Assembly: GCF_002775205.1 (NCBI RefSeq)
Contig: NC_036461.1
Span: 8,779,015 to 8,843,014, forward strand
Direction of reading: 5' to 3'
DNA from: Xiphophorus maculatus
Lineage: Eukaryota > Chordata > Actinopteri > Cyprinodontiformes > Poeciliidae
DNA length: 64,000 bases
The position numbers and the translations under genes were made by a program. Within the stretch, counting starts at the first letter, position 1. Each line of letters opens with the position of its first letter. Below, in pieces: positions 41,301 through 52,953 of the stretch. The notes under the pieces are model-generated. The model was not told where the DNA came from and ran no database searches. It saw only the letters and a program-made list of their open reading frames with translations.

Positions 41301-44300
41301 TGAGTTTTCAATGGCAGAGACAGTGAGTCCCTCTCAATCCTCGAACATTTGTTTAACTTAATTTCTGTATTGTACCTTCTCAGTTTACCTCTGACATTAT
41401 TAAAACAAACACTGTATGATGTCTTAAGATAACTCTGTCTCCTTCTTCACGCTGTCTGCAGTGTGTGGGAACTCCTTATTACATGTCACCTGAACTGTGC
41501 CAGGGTGCAAAGTACAACTTCAAGTCAGACATTTGGGCCATGGGATGTGTCCTCTTTGAAGTCTTGACTCTTAGAAAGACATTTGATGCCACGGTGGGTT
41601 TTATTGGTTGATGGTGATTTATTGGATTTTATGCGTGAAATTAACATCATGCATAAAATTTCCTGCTATAATAATTTTCTCTTTTCTTTTTGTGCCTAAA
41701 TAGAACCCTTTAAACCTCTGTGTTAAAATCGTCCAAGGAAACTGGACAATGGATGTGAACACAGATTGTTACACCAGTGGATTGATCCAGTTAGTGTACG
41801 AGTGCCTCAATCAAGTGAGCGAGGAGAATAATCAGTCTTTTCGTGAATCGCCTCTAGTTCCCCTTTGATAATCATGTGGTGTTTGTGTTGCAGGATCCCA
41901 CAAAGAGGCCTACAGCTGACGAAATCCTGGACCAGCCTTTCATCTCCTGCCTCCGACAGTAAGACCATTTATGAGTCGTAAATTAACCTGCCTGCAAATA
42001 TGAATCCTTCCCTGAATTTTTGTCTGTCTGTTAGGGAGCTTGATGAGCGAGTTGTTATGCTGAATTCGGCAATGAAGAAACCAAAGTAAGTTAACATACA
42101 GTGTGTTAAATGTTCTAAAAGCCTCACTGTCATTATTTAAGTCCTATGTTGTGATTCTGTTCCTTTCCTAGGCTGAGCACAGTGAGTGAAACTCCTGTTG
42201 CCGTTGTGACGACACGCTCACGGGAGGTTTATTACTGGGGAGGAGGGAGATTCACCCCCCAGAAGCTCGACTCGTTCAAAGCTGGCAGCAGCCCCCAACA
42301 CGTGTGTGCAGGAGAGAATCATTTTGCTGTGGTGACTGTGGAAAAGGAGCTGTACACATGGGCTGTAAGTACCAGTCGTTCACCGTAAAGCAGATATTGT
42401 AATGTTTCTTCTTTTTTATTTTAAAACAACTTTTTGCTTTCTTAGGATGTGCAAGGAGGAGCAAAGATGGTGGGCCAGCTGGGGCACGGGGACCAGGCGT
42501 CGTACCGGCAGCCGAAGAGGGTGGAGAAGCTTCAGGGGAAGGCAATCCGGCAGGTTGCATGTGGGGCCGACTTCACTGCCTGTGTAACGGGTGGGTTAGA
42601 AATGCATTCAAAACTCACCGAAACACGTTTCGGTTGCTGCTCTGTAAGATTTTCATTAAAAACATTCTGCTTCTTCTTATGCAGACGAAGATCAGCTGTA
42701 CATGTTCGGGTCAGACTATTACGGCTGCATTGGTGTTGATCGTGATATGGGCAATGAAATTTTGGAGCCGGTGCTTCTGGTGTTTTTCGAGGAGCGCCGT
42801 GTCCGCCAGGTTTCCTGTGGAGACAACCACGTTGTGGTGCTGACCCAGAACGGTAGCATCTACTCATGGGGCTGTGGAGAGTACGGTACGTAGTGTTTTG
42901 TTCTGATGATACAGCAGGTAACACCCTTCATGCTGTAGCTCAACAGAAAGTAAAAGGACAAAATGTCCAGTTCTCAGTTTGCCACGACACATGTAGAGGA
43001 CTCGACAGACAAAAAGAAAAGGGGGTGATCTGGGCATTTTACATGTGGGTCTTTTTCGCCCACATGTAAAATGTTACGTGTGGCAGGAAAACTAACACTG
43101 CACCTCACCCTGAACGCACCGCCCCTACGGTCAAACAAGCTGGTGAGACTCTGATCTGAGTTGGTGGAAAAATGAATTGGTTGAGTGCAGAGAAATCCTG
43201 GACAAAAATCTGTCCTAAGCAACACTAAACATATTAATGGAGCTAAGTTGGAATGTTTTAGAAAGAGCATATTGATGTGGTAGAAACACCCAGTTTGATG
43301 CAAGACTTGAAAATTGCTCTCTATTATTCTGACTGAGTTTGAGCCATTTACATGTACAAAGCAGGTAAAGCCACACCCTATGACTCTGATAGGTGGTTCT
43401 GGTGGATCCATTACAAATGTACATCAGTCTTTTCTTAATATCATTGTTAAGATAAAATTATTCATTTCCTTCCATGTTATAGCTATGCTCTAATTTGTTT
43501 TTGTTTATCACAAAAAAATACCCAAAATATACTTTTGTTTTTGAGGTTGTAACTTAGAGCCAAAATTCTTTGCAGATAATTTGCTTAATTTGGTTGTTTA
43601 GGTTACTATTTTTGATTCTGTGCAAATTTTGACATTTCCGTGTGAATTTGTAAATTTAATTCAGCATTAATTTGCTTAAGACCGCCTTGGTGCAGTTGAA
43701 TTGTTATTACTTGTTGCAACGGTGATTTGGCGAGTCAGGAGTTGGAATAGCAAGCATTGATCATAGAGTTTCCCAGCTTTGCACTTATATGATCAACAAG
43801 AGTTCCTGTAATTGGGATAAGTGATAAGGTGGGGACAAAATTTCCTTCAGTGTGCTGTCGTTACATTCAATTGGTTTATTGTAGTGAAGCATTTTTAAAA
43901 ACCTGAAGTACCCTGCATTTATGTCTCTGGTTTGCTGCCGCAGGGCGTCTTGGCCTTGAGTGTGAGGATGACTTCTCCTCTCCGATGAAAGTAAGACTCT
44001 AAATATATCCCAGTGAAAAGAATTAGTGTTTGTGTCTCTTACCATCTGAGGTCATGTGCACTATTTTCTTCTTTTAGGTGGAAGTTCCTAGAGGTGCCAG
44101 CATTTCCTCAGTATCATGTGGCAGCGATGGCACCTTCTTTCTAACAGAGATGGGCAAAGTGTTGGCATGTGGAAACAATGATTTCAACAAGCTGGGGTTG
44201 AACCAGGGCATCTCTGGTATCAAAAACCACTCAGGAGAGGTAATAGGTTGTACCTGTGACTCTATAGCAATAGGCTCAAGCTGATGCAGATGTGTTCATG

Positions 44301-47300
44301 AACTTTCTTTCTTTTATCATTACTTCTTAGACTTACCAGGGGATACCATACATCACCACTCTAACCTTGGTCAAACAGCTGTCCCGCTTCAAAATCCAAG
44401 TCATAGCTCCTGGGAAGACCCATACAGCTGCCATTGATGGTACGGCAGAAGCCCAAACGTAGAATATCTTACACTTTTAAACAGATTTTTTTTTTTTACT
44501 ATTTATTTATTCTGGCTTTGCAGAACGAGGTCGTCTGATCACTTTTGGTTGCAACAAGTACGGGCAGCTAGGTGTGAAAGACTTCAAGCGGCACCAAGGT
44601 GTCCAGGTCCTTGTTGGACCATTTGGGGGGAAGACTATAAGCAAAGTGTCTTGTGGAGATGGATTCACCATCACAGCCACTGAAGGTAAGAAAAGTCTCC
44701 TCGACAAAATATGGTAGCTGCCATCTGTTAAGGTTTTATGTCAAACTTTGTGACCTTGCATCAGATTATTGGTTCACCAGGTATGTCACACTGCTTTTTC
44801 CCTTTGCAGACAGCCAGATCTTTGCATGGGGAAATGCAGGAAATGGGAGACTTGGAATGCCTGCAGATAAAGGGTTTGGTTCCGAGGTTTGCCCTGCCAT
44901 GCCGAGGCCAATATTTGGTTCCCTTCACCATGTACCTGACCTCTCCTGCCGTGGCTGGCATACCATTATTATAATGGGTAAGTTATTAGAAACGCATTGA
45001 AAACACTTCTCTGACAAAATAAATCAAAACAGAAGAATCATTTCATTTCTTTTTTTCTATTTTCTAGAAAAAGTGCTCAACTCGAAAACCATCCGTTCAA
45101 ACAGCAGTGGAATATCAATTGGTATGCCTTTTAGTCACCATCAAACAGAAATAGTGATCTTTGGACTTCCCTAATGGCTCTGTATGATTGTGTCTACATT
45201 AAGGGCTTGGTCAGGAGGCGTCGACGTCAATCGAGGACCTGGACGTAGAGCCTGGATTGGAAACAGAATGTCGTGACGGTAGTCTTGGGGGAACTCGAGA
45301 AGTAAACACAGAGGACCTCCTGGAAGCACCAATGATGACATTTGGAAACCAAACCGGGAACAGTTCTTGCCCTCTGTGGCTTAGAAAGGTTTGCTATAGA
45401 GCAGGACCAGTTACATGACATTTTTCAGATTTTTTGTTTTCTAGCCTTAATGCTAACAGTCGTCATTTATTCAGCATAGTAGATGCATGATCATATAATA
45501 CTGCAATTGGGCTGTTGTTATGAAGCAGGGTTGTACTTGTAAATTAAAAGTTAGACAAAGGGATAAAATGTTTTACATTTCAAACTGTCTTCATTGTCTT
45601 ATATTAGCAATTAGCTCAGTTAGCGGTACTAACACAAAAGTAGCAATATGAATTCTCAAGGAATGTATCATAGATACTTTCCACATTCAGGATATTCCAC
45701 GACAGGCAGAAGATGAAAGCACAAAATTATTTACTGTAGTCCGTTCAACCTTCCTCTTATTTGCTGTAAGTCTTGCTCTCGCTCACTCTTCAGAAGCTTA
45801 AATGAACTACAGATAAGTCTTGACTTGTCACAGAAAATATAGTTTTCTTTCAAGTAGTTTTTATTTTTAAATACCTCAACACATAAATGCTGTTCTTAGT
45901 AGCACAACCAATAGCGCTTGCTTTTGGTGGATTTGTTAATCAAAAAAGGATGGAATTTTGAGTTTCAGTGTTCCCAGTCTCAAATGTCCAGATCTAATCA
46001 CTCAGAATATCGTCTTATAGCTACAGCATTTTTTTTTTCTTATTTACAGTTTGTACAAGATTATTATAAAAAAAAAACCTGTATATGGTTCTTGCCTAAT
46101 AGGAACTTGAGGATGCAGAGTTCATCCCAATGCCAGATGAGTCTGAACAGTCTGATCAAGGTCAGCTCGCCTCCTTTTCTAAAAGCGTAACTCAGCCATA
46201 TGAAGAGCTGAAAGAACTCAAGGCAGCAGCAGAAGCTGTTACCAACGAGGTAGGATCAGTGGTAAAATACCCTCTCATATTTTATTATTATTATTTTTTA
46301 TTTAAACAAAATCATGATCTGTTTGTTCAAAATTCTGCTTTTGTAACGGTTCAAAACTGAAGATTAATTTTCTGGCCCTGCAGACAAGACGGATGAGCTA
46401 CGACAAAGTAAAATGTTTGGATGGGGGCACAAGTGGAGAATATGGTGCCTGCTGCAAAGCAAGCAGTGAGGTGGCTCAGGTATAAGATTCACTCTCTCAT
46501 CAGTGCAAGTCATGATCTTTTAATTCACCCCCGAGTATGAATGACAATTCAACACATTTTACAGCTGAAAGAAACACTTGCCCATCAAGAGAAGAGGATT
46601 GAGGTGCTTGAGAAACAGGTAATTTTTTTTTTCTCCATCACAATTTTTACAAGCTACAGTTGCATCTAAATTAGATATACTGTCAAAATTCATAATTGTT
46701 TGTTTGCTAAACAAATTATGGAGGAACATTTTAAATAGATAAATAAAAATAGTCCAAATTCACAACTCAGTTAAAATGATTCAAACTCAGTGGAGAACAC
46801 ATTTGCACTCAGATTTGGTCTTGGCACACCTGATGCAATCTAGGGCTTTATTAGTTTTAGGTGTGTTTGACACGGAATACCTCAAATATCTGGACTGCCA
46901 TATTTCTAGCATTGTTTCACTAACTGCTTGAACAAACATGATAAATCATAAAATACTAGCAGAAGCATAGTTTTCAACTATTGGTGGATTAAAGTTTAAA
47001 GGCAAAGGAACATTCCTCTCTCTGCCATCTTCTGATTGGCAGAGAGAGGAAGACCACAATGACATGTTCTCTAGTAAGTACTGAAGATGCTTAGCAGGAG
47101 GTTGAATTCCCAGAATTGATTACTTATTAAAAGTTGCATTTTCCATTAATTTTTTGTAATATTAGTTCTCTTGAGCTACTTTAATAGTTCTTGTTTGATT
47201 TGTATTTTCTTCCCGCTACTTACAGGGGTACCCAAAGTCGGTCCCGGAGGGCCGGCATCCGGCATGATTTAGTTTTCTCCCTGGTTTAACTCACTTGGAT

Positions 47301-47683
47301 CAAATTATGACTCGTTAGAAGGCCTAAGAGGAACACTGACATGCAGAAAAGGTTGTTACTACCACCAGGGAGAGAACTAAAACATGCAGGATGCCGGCCC
47401 TTGAGGACGGACTTTGAGCACCCCTGCGCTTCTAGTTCATGCATTGTGGAAAATACACCTAGTAATATTGAAGTCCAGCTGTTTATTTTTGCCCTTTCAG
47501 ATCAAGGAGCAGCAGAAGGAAAACGAACGGCTTTGGGCAGCAATCAATCGCTCCACGCTGCAGGAAAAAGAGCGAGACAGAAATGGAAACCGTCGTTCTG
47601 AACCAATGTCGAGCAAAGGAGGGAGTGGGAGAAGATCTGGATTCACAAATCACGGCGGCAGATCAGCTGGAGCCAGCGTGTGA
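38302..47683 (+). CDS. nek9: NEK9, NIMA-related kinase with RCC1 repeats
   Basis: Twenty-three exons: 38302-38487, 39522-39699, 39776-39831, 39915-39985, 41217-41322, 41462-41593, 41704-41814, 41894-41958, 42035-42085, 42172-42364, 42446-42590, 42685-42885, 43944-43990, 44078-44239, 44331-44439, 44524-44685, 44810-44977, 45068-45121, 45204-45388, 46103-46249, 46384-46479, 46565-46618 and 47501-47683. They join in phase to 953 aa. The ATG at 38302 ([20 protein letters not shown]) matches the family start; an in-frame upstream ATG at 38233 is less likely. The kinase domain shows GKGAFG (48-53), K70, HRDIKTLN (163-170), DYG in place of DFG (183-185, usual for NEK9) and GTPYYMSPE (202-210). RCC1-type repeats follow from about residue 330 ([20 protein letters not shown]). 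A coiled coil lies near the C-terminus. NEK9 acts in mitotic spindle assembly, upstream of NEK6/7. The C-terminal tail lacks a visible LC8-binding TQT motif. Confidence 0.95.
40020..41190. mobile_element. Decayed Tc1/mariner-like element in nek9 intron 4
   Basis: The intron starts and ends with Tc1-like terminal wording (GGCTTGCAAAATTATTATTT at about 40,051; GATGCGACAAAATG near 41,135). Inside, GCACCTGAGCTGTGAATCAC at about 40,691 matches the antisense of the transposase N-terminal region. Frames are broken throughout. It accounts for nearly all of this 1.2-kb intron. Confidence 0.55.
42886..43943. other. nek9 intron 12 with hairpin and repeat fragments
   Basis: Contains a perfect 15-bp hairpin (43035-43073) and, at about 43,230-43,420, fragments recalling Tc1-like sequence (GATGCAAGACTTGAAAATTG, then CTGACTGAGTTTGAGCCATT). 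No coding exon is seen. The 145-codon minus frame here overlaps the repeat and has no family features. Confidence 0.5.
43035..43073. repeat. Perfect 15-bp inverted repeat (hairpin)
   Basis: CATTTTACATGTGGG (43035-43049) and CCCACATGTAAAATG (43059-43073) flank a 9-nt loop. Confidence 0.85.
47223..47426. mobile_element. hAT-like MITE in nek9 intron 22
   Basis: A 204-bp element with imperfect inverted ends: it starts CAGGGGTACCCAAAGTCGGT and ends GGACTTTGAGCACCCCTG. It has a mirrored GCCGGCATCC...GGATGCCGGC pair just inside, a layout common in fish hAT-type MITEs. Flanking 8-mers (GCTACTTA and GCTTCTAG) are similar and may be an eroded target-site duplication. No coding capacity. Confidence 0.6.
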
Positions 47684-49270
47684 GGTTAAAACCAGACACA
47701 TGATGATACAGTTTTACATGATGTAATGTGTTTTACGTGTACACCTGCTTTCTCCGGGGTGTATTGATCCAGCTTGTTTCGGCAGAATGAAATGTTGGCT
47801 GGATTCAACATGAACCACCAAAGCTTAATATCTGTGAGACAATCTGACGACAGGGTTGTCAGGCAGTCTGGATGTCAGCTCTGCCTCTGAAAGGCTTCTG
47901 CACCAAGTCTTCAGTTAGTTGAGACTCAAATATTTGTGTTTATTCACATAACGGTGAAGACCAGCTCCTGCAACTGTTTGCTAATGAATCCCACGTGAGA
48001 AGGTGGGCAGCTTGTGTGAACGCAGGACTCTCTTATAAATCACATATTTTCACTGTGTGGATTATCTTCAGTGGCCTTAACAATATAGCCTCTTTAAATA
48101 TATATATTTAACATCTTGCCTTTCAGTTAAATATATATTACTTCAAAACTTGCATGTTCGGTTTAAAAAAAGAATTGTGTGAAAACACAATAAAACTACT
48201 GATTTATTTTTGTAACACATTTATGCCTCTTGAGTTCTTAAATTCAGCATGTGTCTGTTTACTTTGGGAGTTCTGAACACTTGAACAGTTTTCTGAGCTT
48301 TATGTGGTCCTTATAACATTTATTTTACGCCTGACCCTGCTAGAAGTTTTCCTTTGTTGTTTTCAAGGCTATTTTTCTTGTGTACTTTCTGAATATGTAT
48401 TGTGCCCTTTCCTGCATCATTTATAAAAGAACAGTTTCATTGGGTTCTGTATGTTATTTGATTTTATTTGGGGAAGCTTGGGTTTGCTTTTGACATGTAT
48501 GTACAGTAGGTCCACCCTCCATTTCCTCTGGAGATGGAGGATTTTCATCCGTTTGCAGGTGATTCCTCAGATCTTTTGGGATCACCGTCTTGATGTTGGT
48601 TTAAATAATTTTACCATCTAGACTTGTTTTTTTGCTGTTGTTTCTATTGTCATTTTCTCTTCTTTTAAACAGCTGACAGTACCACTTTGCTTACTACAAT
48701 ATTGTCCTTATAATGCAAAGGACAGTGTATTTTGGACCTTTCTATCTAATTTTACTTTTCTTTCTACAGCAGATGTGTAGAATTTTTGAATTCATGAAAT
48801 GCATTTTCTTTCTTATTGTGTTTGCGTTTACTTTGAGCACTTTATCGTGTATCCTTTTGAATTTCTAAGGAAATATTTTGTCATGAAACTTATGACCATG
48901 GCTGTATCTTTGTCTTCAAAGTTAATAAACCCCAACTCATGGGGATGTGAGCTGTCTGCAGTCTACACTTGTGATATATCTGTGCAGTAAACTGCAGCAA
49001 CCCAATGAATTTAGAAAGTTTGCAGATATCACAATACTGTGCCTTTGGTGAGATATTTTATTTGGCTGTTTTAGCCTTTAATGTTCTGACTATTGTTGCT
49101 TCTGTCCACTTATATTTCATCATGACTGTTTCTTTTGTTTTGTGTACAAGCCAGAAATAAATTTAAAAAAAGCTGCTTAAAACGGTAAAAATTTTATTTT
49201 TGTACTTTCATTTTTTTTTTTTTAGAAGAAGAAAATTTTCAATCACACCCTAGTAGGAGGGGGATAGCAG
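47684..49270. other. nek9 3' UTR and convergent gap to zc2hc1c
   Basis: A clear AATAAA at 48189-48194 is the best nek9 poly(A) signal; a later one at about 49,155 could serve a longer form. No separate gene is visible. Confidence 0.6.
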
Positions 49271-49386
49271 GAAATCTGAAGGTCCATGTTTTATTTGGGT
49301 CTTCTTGGCCTTTAATTTCCAGCTTGGAGTTGACCCCTGCAGAGGTCACATCTTTCCTTGTGATATTGTAATTTCTTCCTCATCAC
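49271..49386 (-). other. Possible 3' exon (untranslated) of zc2hc1c
   Basis: On the minus strand a strong acceptor (T-rich tract then TTAG, exon from 49386) is followed by an AATAAA at 49295-49290, giving a short terminal exon of about 115 nt. A good donor (AGTG|GTAAGC) lies at about 50,186, 42 nt beyond the zc2hc1c stop, so the two could splice as a 3' UTR exon. The exon also has a 24-codon open frame with a CDLC word, so a coding role in another isoform is possible. Confidence 0.35.
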
Positions 49387-50227
49387 CTAAAAAAAACCCA
49401 CACAACATATTTTAAGTGCCAGTTACAGTATTTACATTAAACATTTGCAATCACACTTAGACTATATGAATGTTGATCAAATCCAATGACATAATGGTGC
49501 TTTAATTAGAGCACCTAAGCATGGTGCATTTATTTATTTTTGAAAACTTCACAGTGGACTTGAAATGACGTGGATGATGTGCTTCTCCACATTTCCTCTA
49601 GTCCTTCAACCTTGGGTGTTTAATGGAATGCTGAATCGACTTTTATTTTTCTTTAGCAAGATTGATTAATATTCCAGTCCTTTTTTCTGCTTATTCCATG
49701 AGAAACACTTCCAGTGGTCTCTGCATGTACCAATGCAACCCATGTCCTATATACCTCTGTGTGTAATGGCTCTTTGCTTCAAAATCCCCCTTAAACTCTT
49801 AAATTATCTGAGACACTGAATTCTGAGTTTTCATTATCTGTAAGCTCTAATCATCAAAATTACAATAAATAATGGGTTGACACAGTTATCACTCTATGTG
49901 CAACAATTCTTCATACGAGTTTAATTTACTGAAATTTGACAAAAACAAACTTTTTCACAATATATTTCTTTAGATGCCCCTGTATGTAATGACATTTTAA
50001 TTACTTGAACTATCGACTTATATAGAATAAGATTTAAACTTTGAGTGAAATTATTGAAATAGAGATGGACCTGTAATTAAAAACCTTCAACTTTTAAAAG
50101 TATGCTGAAATTGGTATTAGAAATTTCTTGAGCACCAGAGGATTTTTACCCTGGTACCTTTAGAGATGCGACATCATTGGCTTACCACTGAACTTTTGCT
50201 TGTGATGTGAGTTTTCCAATACTCTCC

Positions 50228-51391
50228 TTATTTTATTCCTTTCTTCCTATAAGCAGATGTGTTATAAGCTGGACGAGATCTTTTCAGCTTTGTACAGATC
50301 TGGGTATGTGACTCCAGCCGTTCACTTGGGAACATCCTGTTGCAGGTTTCGCAGGGAAGAAACTTCAAGTTGTCATTGGCCATAAAAGTCTCTGTGAGCG
50401 CTGCCAGTTGTTGAGCTTTGTTTCTTTGAGACCAGTTGGAAACCAGTGGTGGAGCTGATTGTGTAGACAGTTTTCTCTCTTCTCTTCTTTGGGTTTCTGT
50501 GGCCATTCTATGAACAGGGTTAAGAACACTCTTCTGGTGTATGTTCTGCTTATCACCTGAACCATTGGGACTCTTATGAAGCATCTTTTTGTATTCCTTC
50601 TCTCTTGTCCAAGTTGTGTTGCCCAGAAAAGGCTGGTTTTGTTCACTGTGTTTTTCATTTACTTCTTCCCATATTTTGTCATGTTTTTCACCTACAGTTT
50701 TTCCTCTGAGGGGCTCTTTTGCTTGCAGGGTTATACTTTTCACTCTTTGTTTACTGACTTCCCCACTGGCCTGCTGTACTTCATATGTGTTTCTCATTTG
50801 ATCTCCAGTCCTGGGATTTTCTTTATTTCTTGATCTGGTAAAGTTGCCATGGCAGTCTGCTTCTTCTATGTCCATAAAGTGAGATATCTTGGATTTTTTA
50901 GGTTTTTCCTGTTTGCTTTCTTCACTGTGTTGCCCCTCAAATCTGCTCTTGAACACATCACCTGTTTGTGTGTCTCTACAGTCATACTGTATTGATTTCC
51001 TTATTGTTTGCTCTACCTTCCCCAGCTTCTCCAGCAGTATTTGCTCTTTGGCATAAATTTCTCCATCCATCTCCAGCTCTCCACTGGGCATTCTTTGGGA
51101 AGTTTTCCTTGAATCTGTGGTATTTCTGATGACATCAGAATGATATTTTTCAGGCAAAAAATTGCTCCTTTCTTGTGCTGAAATACAAATTTTCTCAAAA
51201 TCATCCAAACCAAGAGGGACTTGTTTCCTAGGTGCTCGTCTGTGGATTATAGCCTTGTTTGGAAATGGATGATCCACTCCATCTGCTTTCTTCTTAAAAA
51301 CAAAATCACACTGTACATCTCCAGCGCTGCACTGGTTTTGAAAGTCATATTGTCTTGTGAAATTCATCCTGTGTTCATCGCTGTTGAGCAT
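50228..51391 (-). CDS. zc2hc1c: ZC2HC1C (FAM164C), C2HC zinc-finger protein
   Basis: One large coding exon of 387 codons. An acceptor (TTTACAG) lies at about 51,420, so a 5' exon is expected upstream. The frame is open back to that acceptor, but the first ATG is at 51391 (MLNSDEHRMNF); the GTG at 51412 is not needed. The protein is mostly polar and charged, with predicted helical EEILLEKLGKVEQTIRKS-type stretches. Near the C-terminus is one C-x2-C-x11-H-x3-C finger (CETCNRMFPSERLESHTQIC). The KKADGVDHPFPNKAIIHRR segment recalls the mammalian N-terminal half. Mammalian ZC2HC1C carries a second finger, which is absent here. Function is poorly known. The ID rests on the finger, this segment and the nek9-zc2hc1c-acyp1-mlh3 gene order. 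Confidence 0.82.
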   Translation of the reverse strand: MLNSDEHRMNFTRQYDFQNQCSAGDVQCDFVFKKKADGVDHPFPNKAIIHRRAPRKQVPLGLDDFEKICISAQERSNFLPEKYHSDVIRNTTDSRKTSQRMPSGELEMDGEIYAKEQILLEKLGKVEQTIRKSIQYDCRDTQTGDVFKSRFEGQHSEESKQEKPKKSKISHFMDIEEADCHGNFTRSRNKENPRTGDQMRNTYEVQQASGEVSKQRVKSITLQAKEPLRGKTVGEKHDKIWEEVNEKHSEQNQPFLGNTTWTREKEYKKMLHKSPNGSGDKQNIHQKSVLNPVHRMATETQRREERKLSTQSAPPLVSNWSQRNKAQQLAALTETFMANDNLKFLPCETCNRMFPSERLESHTQICTKLKRSRPAYNTSAYRKKGIK

Positions 51392-51539
51392 CTTATTCTT
51401 GATAATTCCCACTAGATGTTTCTGTAAATATCTACAAAAAAGAGGAAGCAGATGAGATTACATAAATGGTGAATATTATCTACTTGACTTTTTACACCTT
51501 TAACATTTTTGTAATTTCTCATGTTACAACCACACATGT

Positions 51540-51800
51540 CAGTGTATTTTATTGGGAATCAATTCAATTCAAGAAATACTTTATTAATCTCAGAGGGAAA
51601 TTATACGTTGTAACTTGTATTACACAATTTTCTTCAAAGAGTTGTTGTTGACATTGATGGTTGTGGGCAGGAAAGCTCTTCTGTAACTTTTTGTATTACG
51701 GCAATTCTGAAAATTCACTGTTATTGTATAATAGGGTTCTCCATAATTTACTTGATTTTATGAAGAATCCTTCTTTGCATCATCGACTCCAGTCGTTCCA
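51540..51800 (-). mobile_element. LINE-like 3' tail in the zc2hc1c 5' intron
   Basis: On the minus strand the block ends AATTTCCCTCTGAGATTAAT then AAAGTATTTCTTGAATTGAA, the typical 3' terminus of fish L2-like retroposons. The upstream portion (GGTTGTGGGCAGGAAAGCTC on plus) fits the same family. Truncated and non-coding. Confidence 0.45.
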
Positions 51801-52524
51801 CAGTATAATTCCAATTTCAGATTTTTTCACTTAAAACAAGAACAATGTCTTGCTATGAGTGAAACAAATAGCCAGTAGTACTTTTTATCTATATTGAAGA
51901 ATTGTTGATTCAAAACATGCTTATATTTCTTGCTGAAAAGTATCTCATAAGTTAGTGTTGTCTTATTTCAGTGTACTAAGATATTTGCACTAGAACTGAC
52001 CCAAAAATACTTGGTAAGATTTTGTGTGTTTGCAGTGTATATTCTGCTTTGTGTTGGCCCATCATATGAAATACCAGTAAGACTGATGTTTTAGGTGTAC
52101 AGGGACAAAAAGTGACAGTTAAACACTTTTGCAAGACTTTTGCAACACTATTGCTCAGCTCCACTTTAAGTCCACTTCTTGTTCTTCATAAGATCCTAAA
52201 TTAGCTGTTATGAGAAATTTTAACTTTGCATCATTATACATGTAATTACCAGTTTAAAGACAGTATGATAAAATCTAAAGTTTCAAAGTAAGGTACAATG
52301 TTTATTAATAAATACATAATGAATTATTAATAAAGCAAACTGAAATATAACTTTCAAAAGAGAACTGAAAGAAAATACTTCAGAGTTTATAGATTAAAAA
52401 TAGAAAGGCATGAACAATATGGATAAACAAGACAATTTAAAAAGATGTGTTGGGACTGTTCGTCTTCGGACGGACGTTATTTTCGTATTAATGCGAAATT
52501 GAGAAGAATAATTTATTTACTTAC

Positions 52525-52854
52525 CAGTAAAAAAAAAAGTCCGTAAGATATATGTCTATACAAGTACGTGGTATAAATAGGAGATGTCTCTTAGCATAAA
52601 AAGCAACGTCCTTCAACGTTTACATTTGTTGCCTAGAAACCAAGCGTGTCTCTGATTGGTCCTTAAAAAACGTCACTTCCCGAAATGGAGTCCCGTATGT
52701 TTTAAAATCGAGATTGTTCCATACACTGTGGTTGTTTCATGGTTTGCGAGTTTATCAACGTTTATTTTATTTAACTAAATTGTTGGACCAAGTCCCATAT
52801 TCATCCTGGACAGATAAACCTGGCAAAAATAGAAACAAGCTGTGGAAGCGTAAG
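52525..52854. promoter_or_regulatory. Bidirectional zc2hc1c/acyp1 promoter with X-box-like site
   Basis: On the minus strand a donor (ACTG|GTAAGT) ends a putative noncoding zc2hc1c exon at 52525. On the plus strand a donor (TAAG|GTAATC) ends a putative noncoding acyp1 exon at 52854. Their transcription starts must therefore lie within about 330 bp of each other. GTTGCCTAGAAAC at 52628-52640 fits an RFX X-box apart from one base in the second half-site. An inverted CCAAT box (ATTGG) is at 52655-52659. Confidence 0.5.
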
Positions 52855-52953
52855 GTAATCATGTTAGCCTAGCGTGGTGTGGTTTTAAATTGCCCACCGT
52901 GTTGATGTATTTCTGTCATTCATAAAGACTCATTTCTTCTTCATAGGTCCGTT

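Noticed and set aside
42974-43411. 145-codon minus frame in nek9 intron 12
   Set aside because: Overlaps repeat fragments and a hairpin, antisense to nek9, with no family features.
38302-47683. NEK8 (also kinase plus RCC1)
   Set aside because: N-terminus, DYG motif, C-terminal coiled coil and gene neighbours all fit NEK9.
51410-51412. GTG as the zc2hc1c start
   Set aside because: Eukaryotic GTG starts are rare and the frame is open only because the exon begins there; the ATG at 51391 is preferred.
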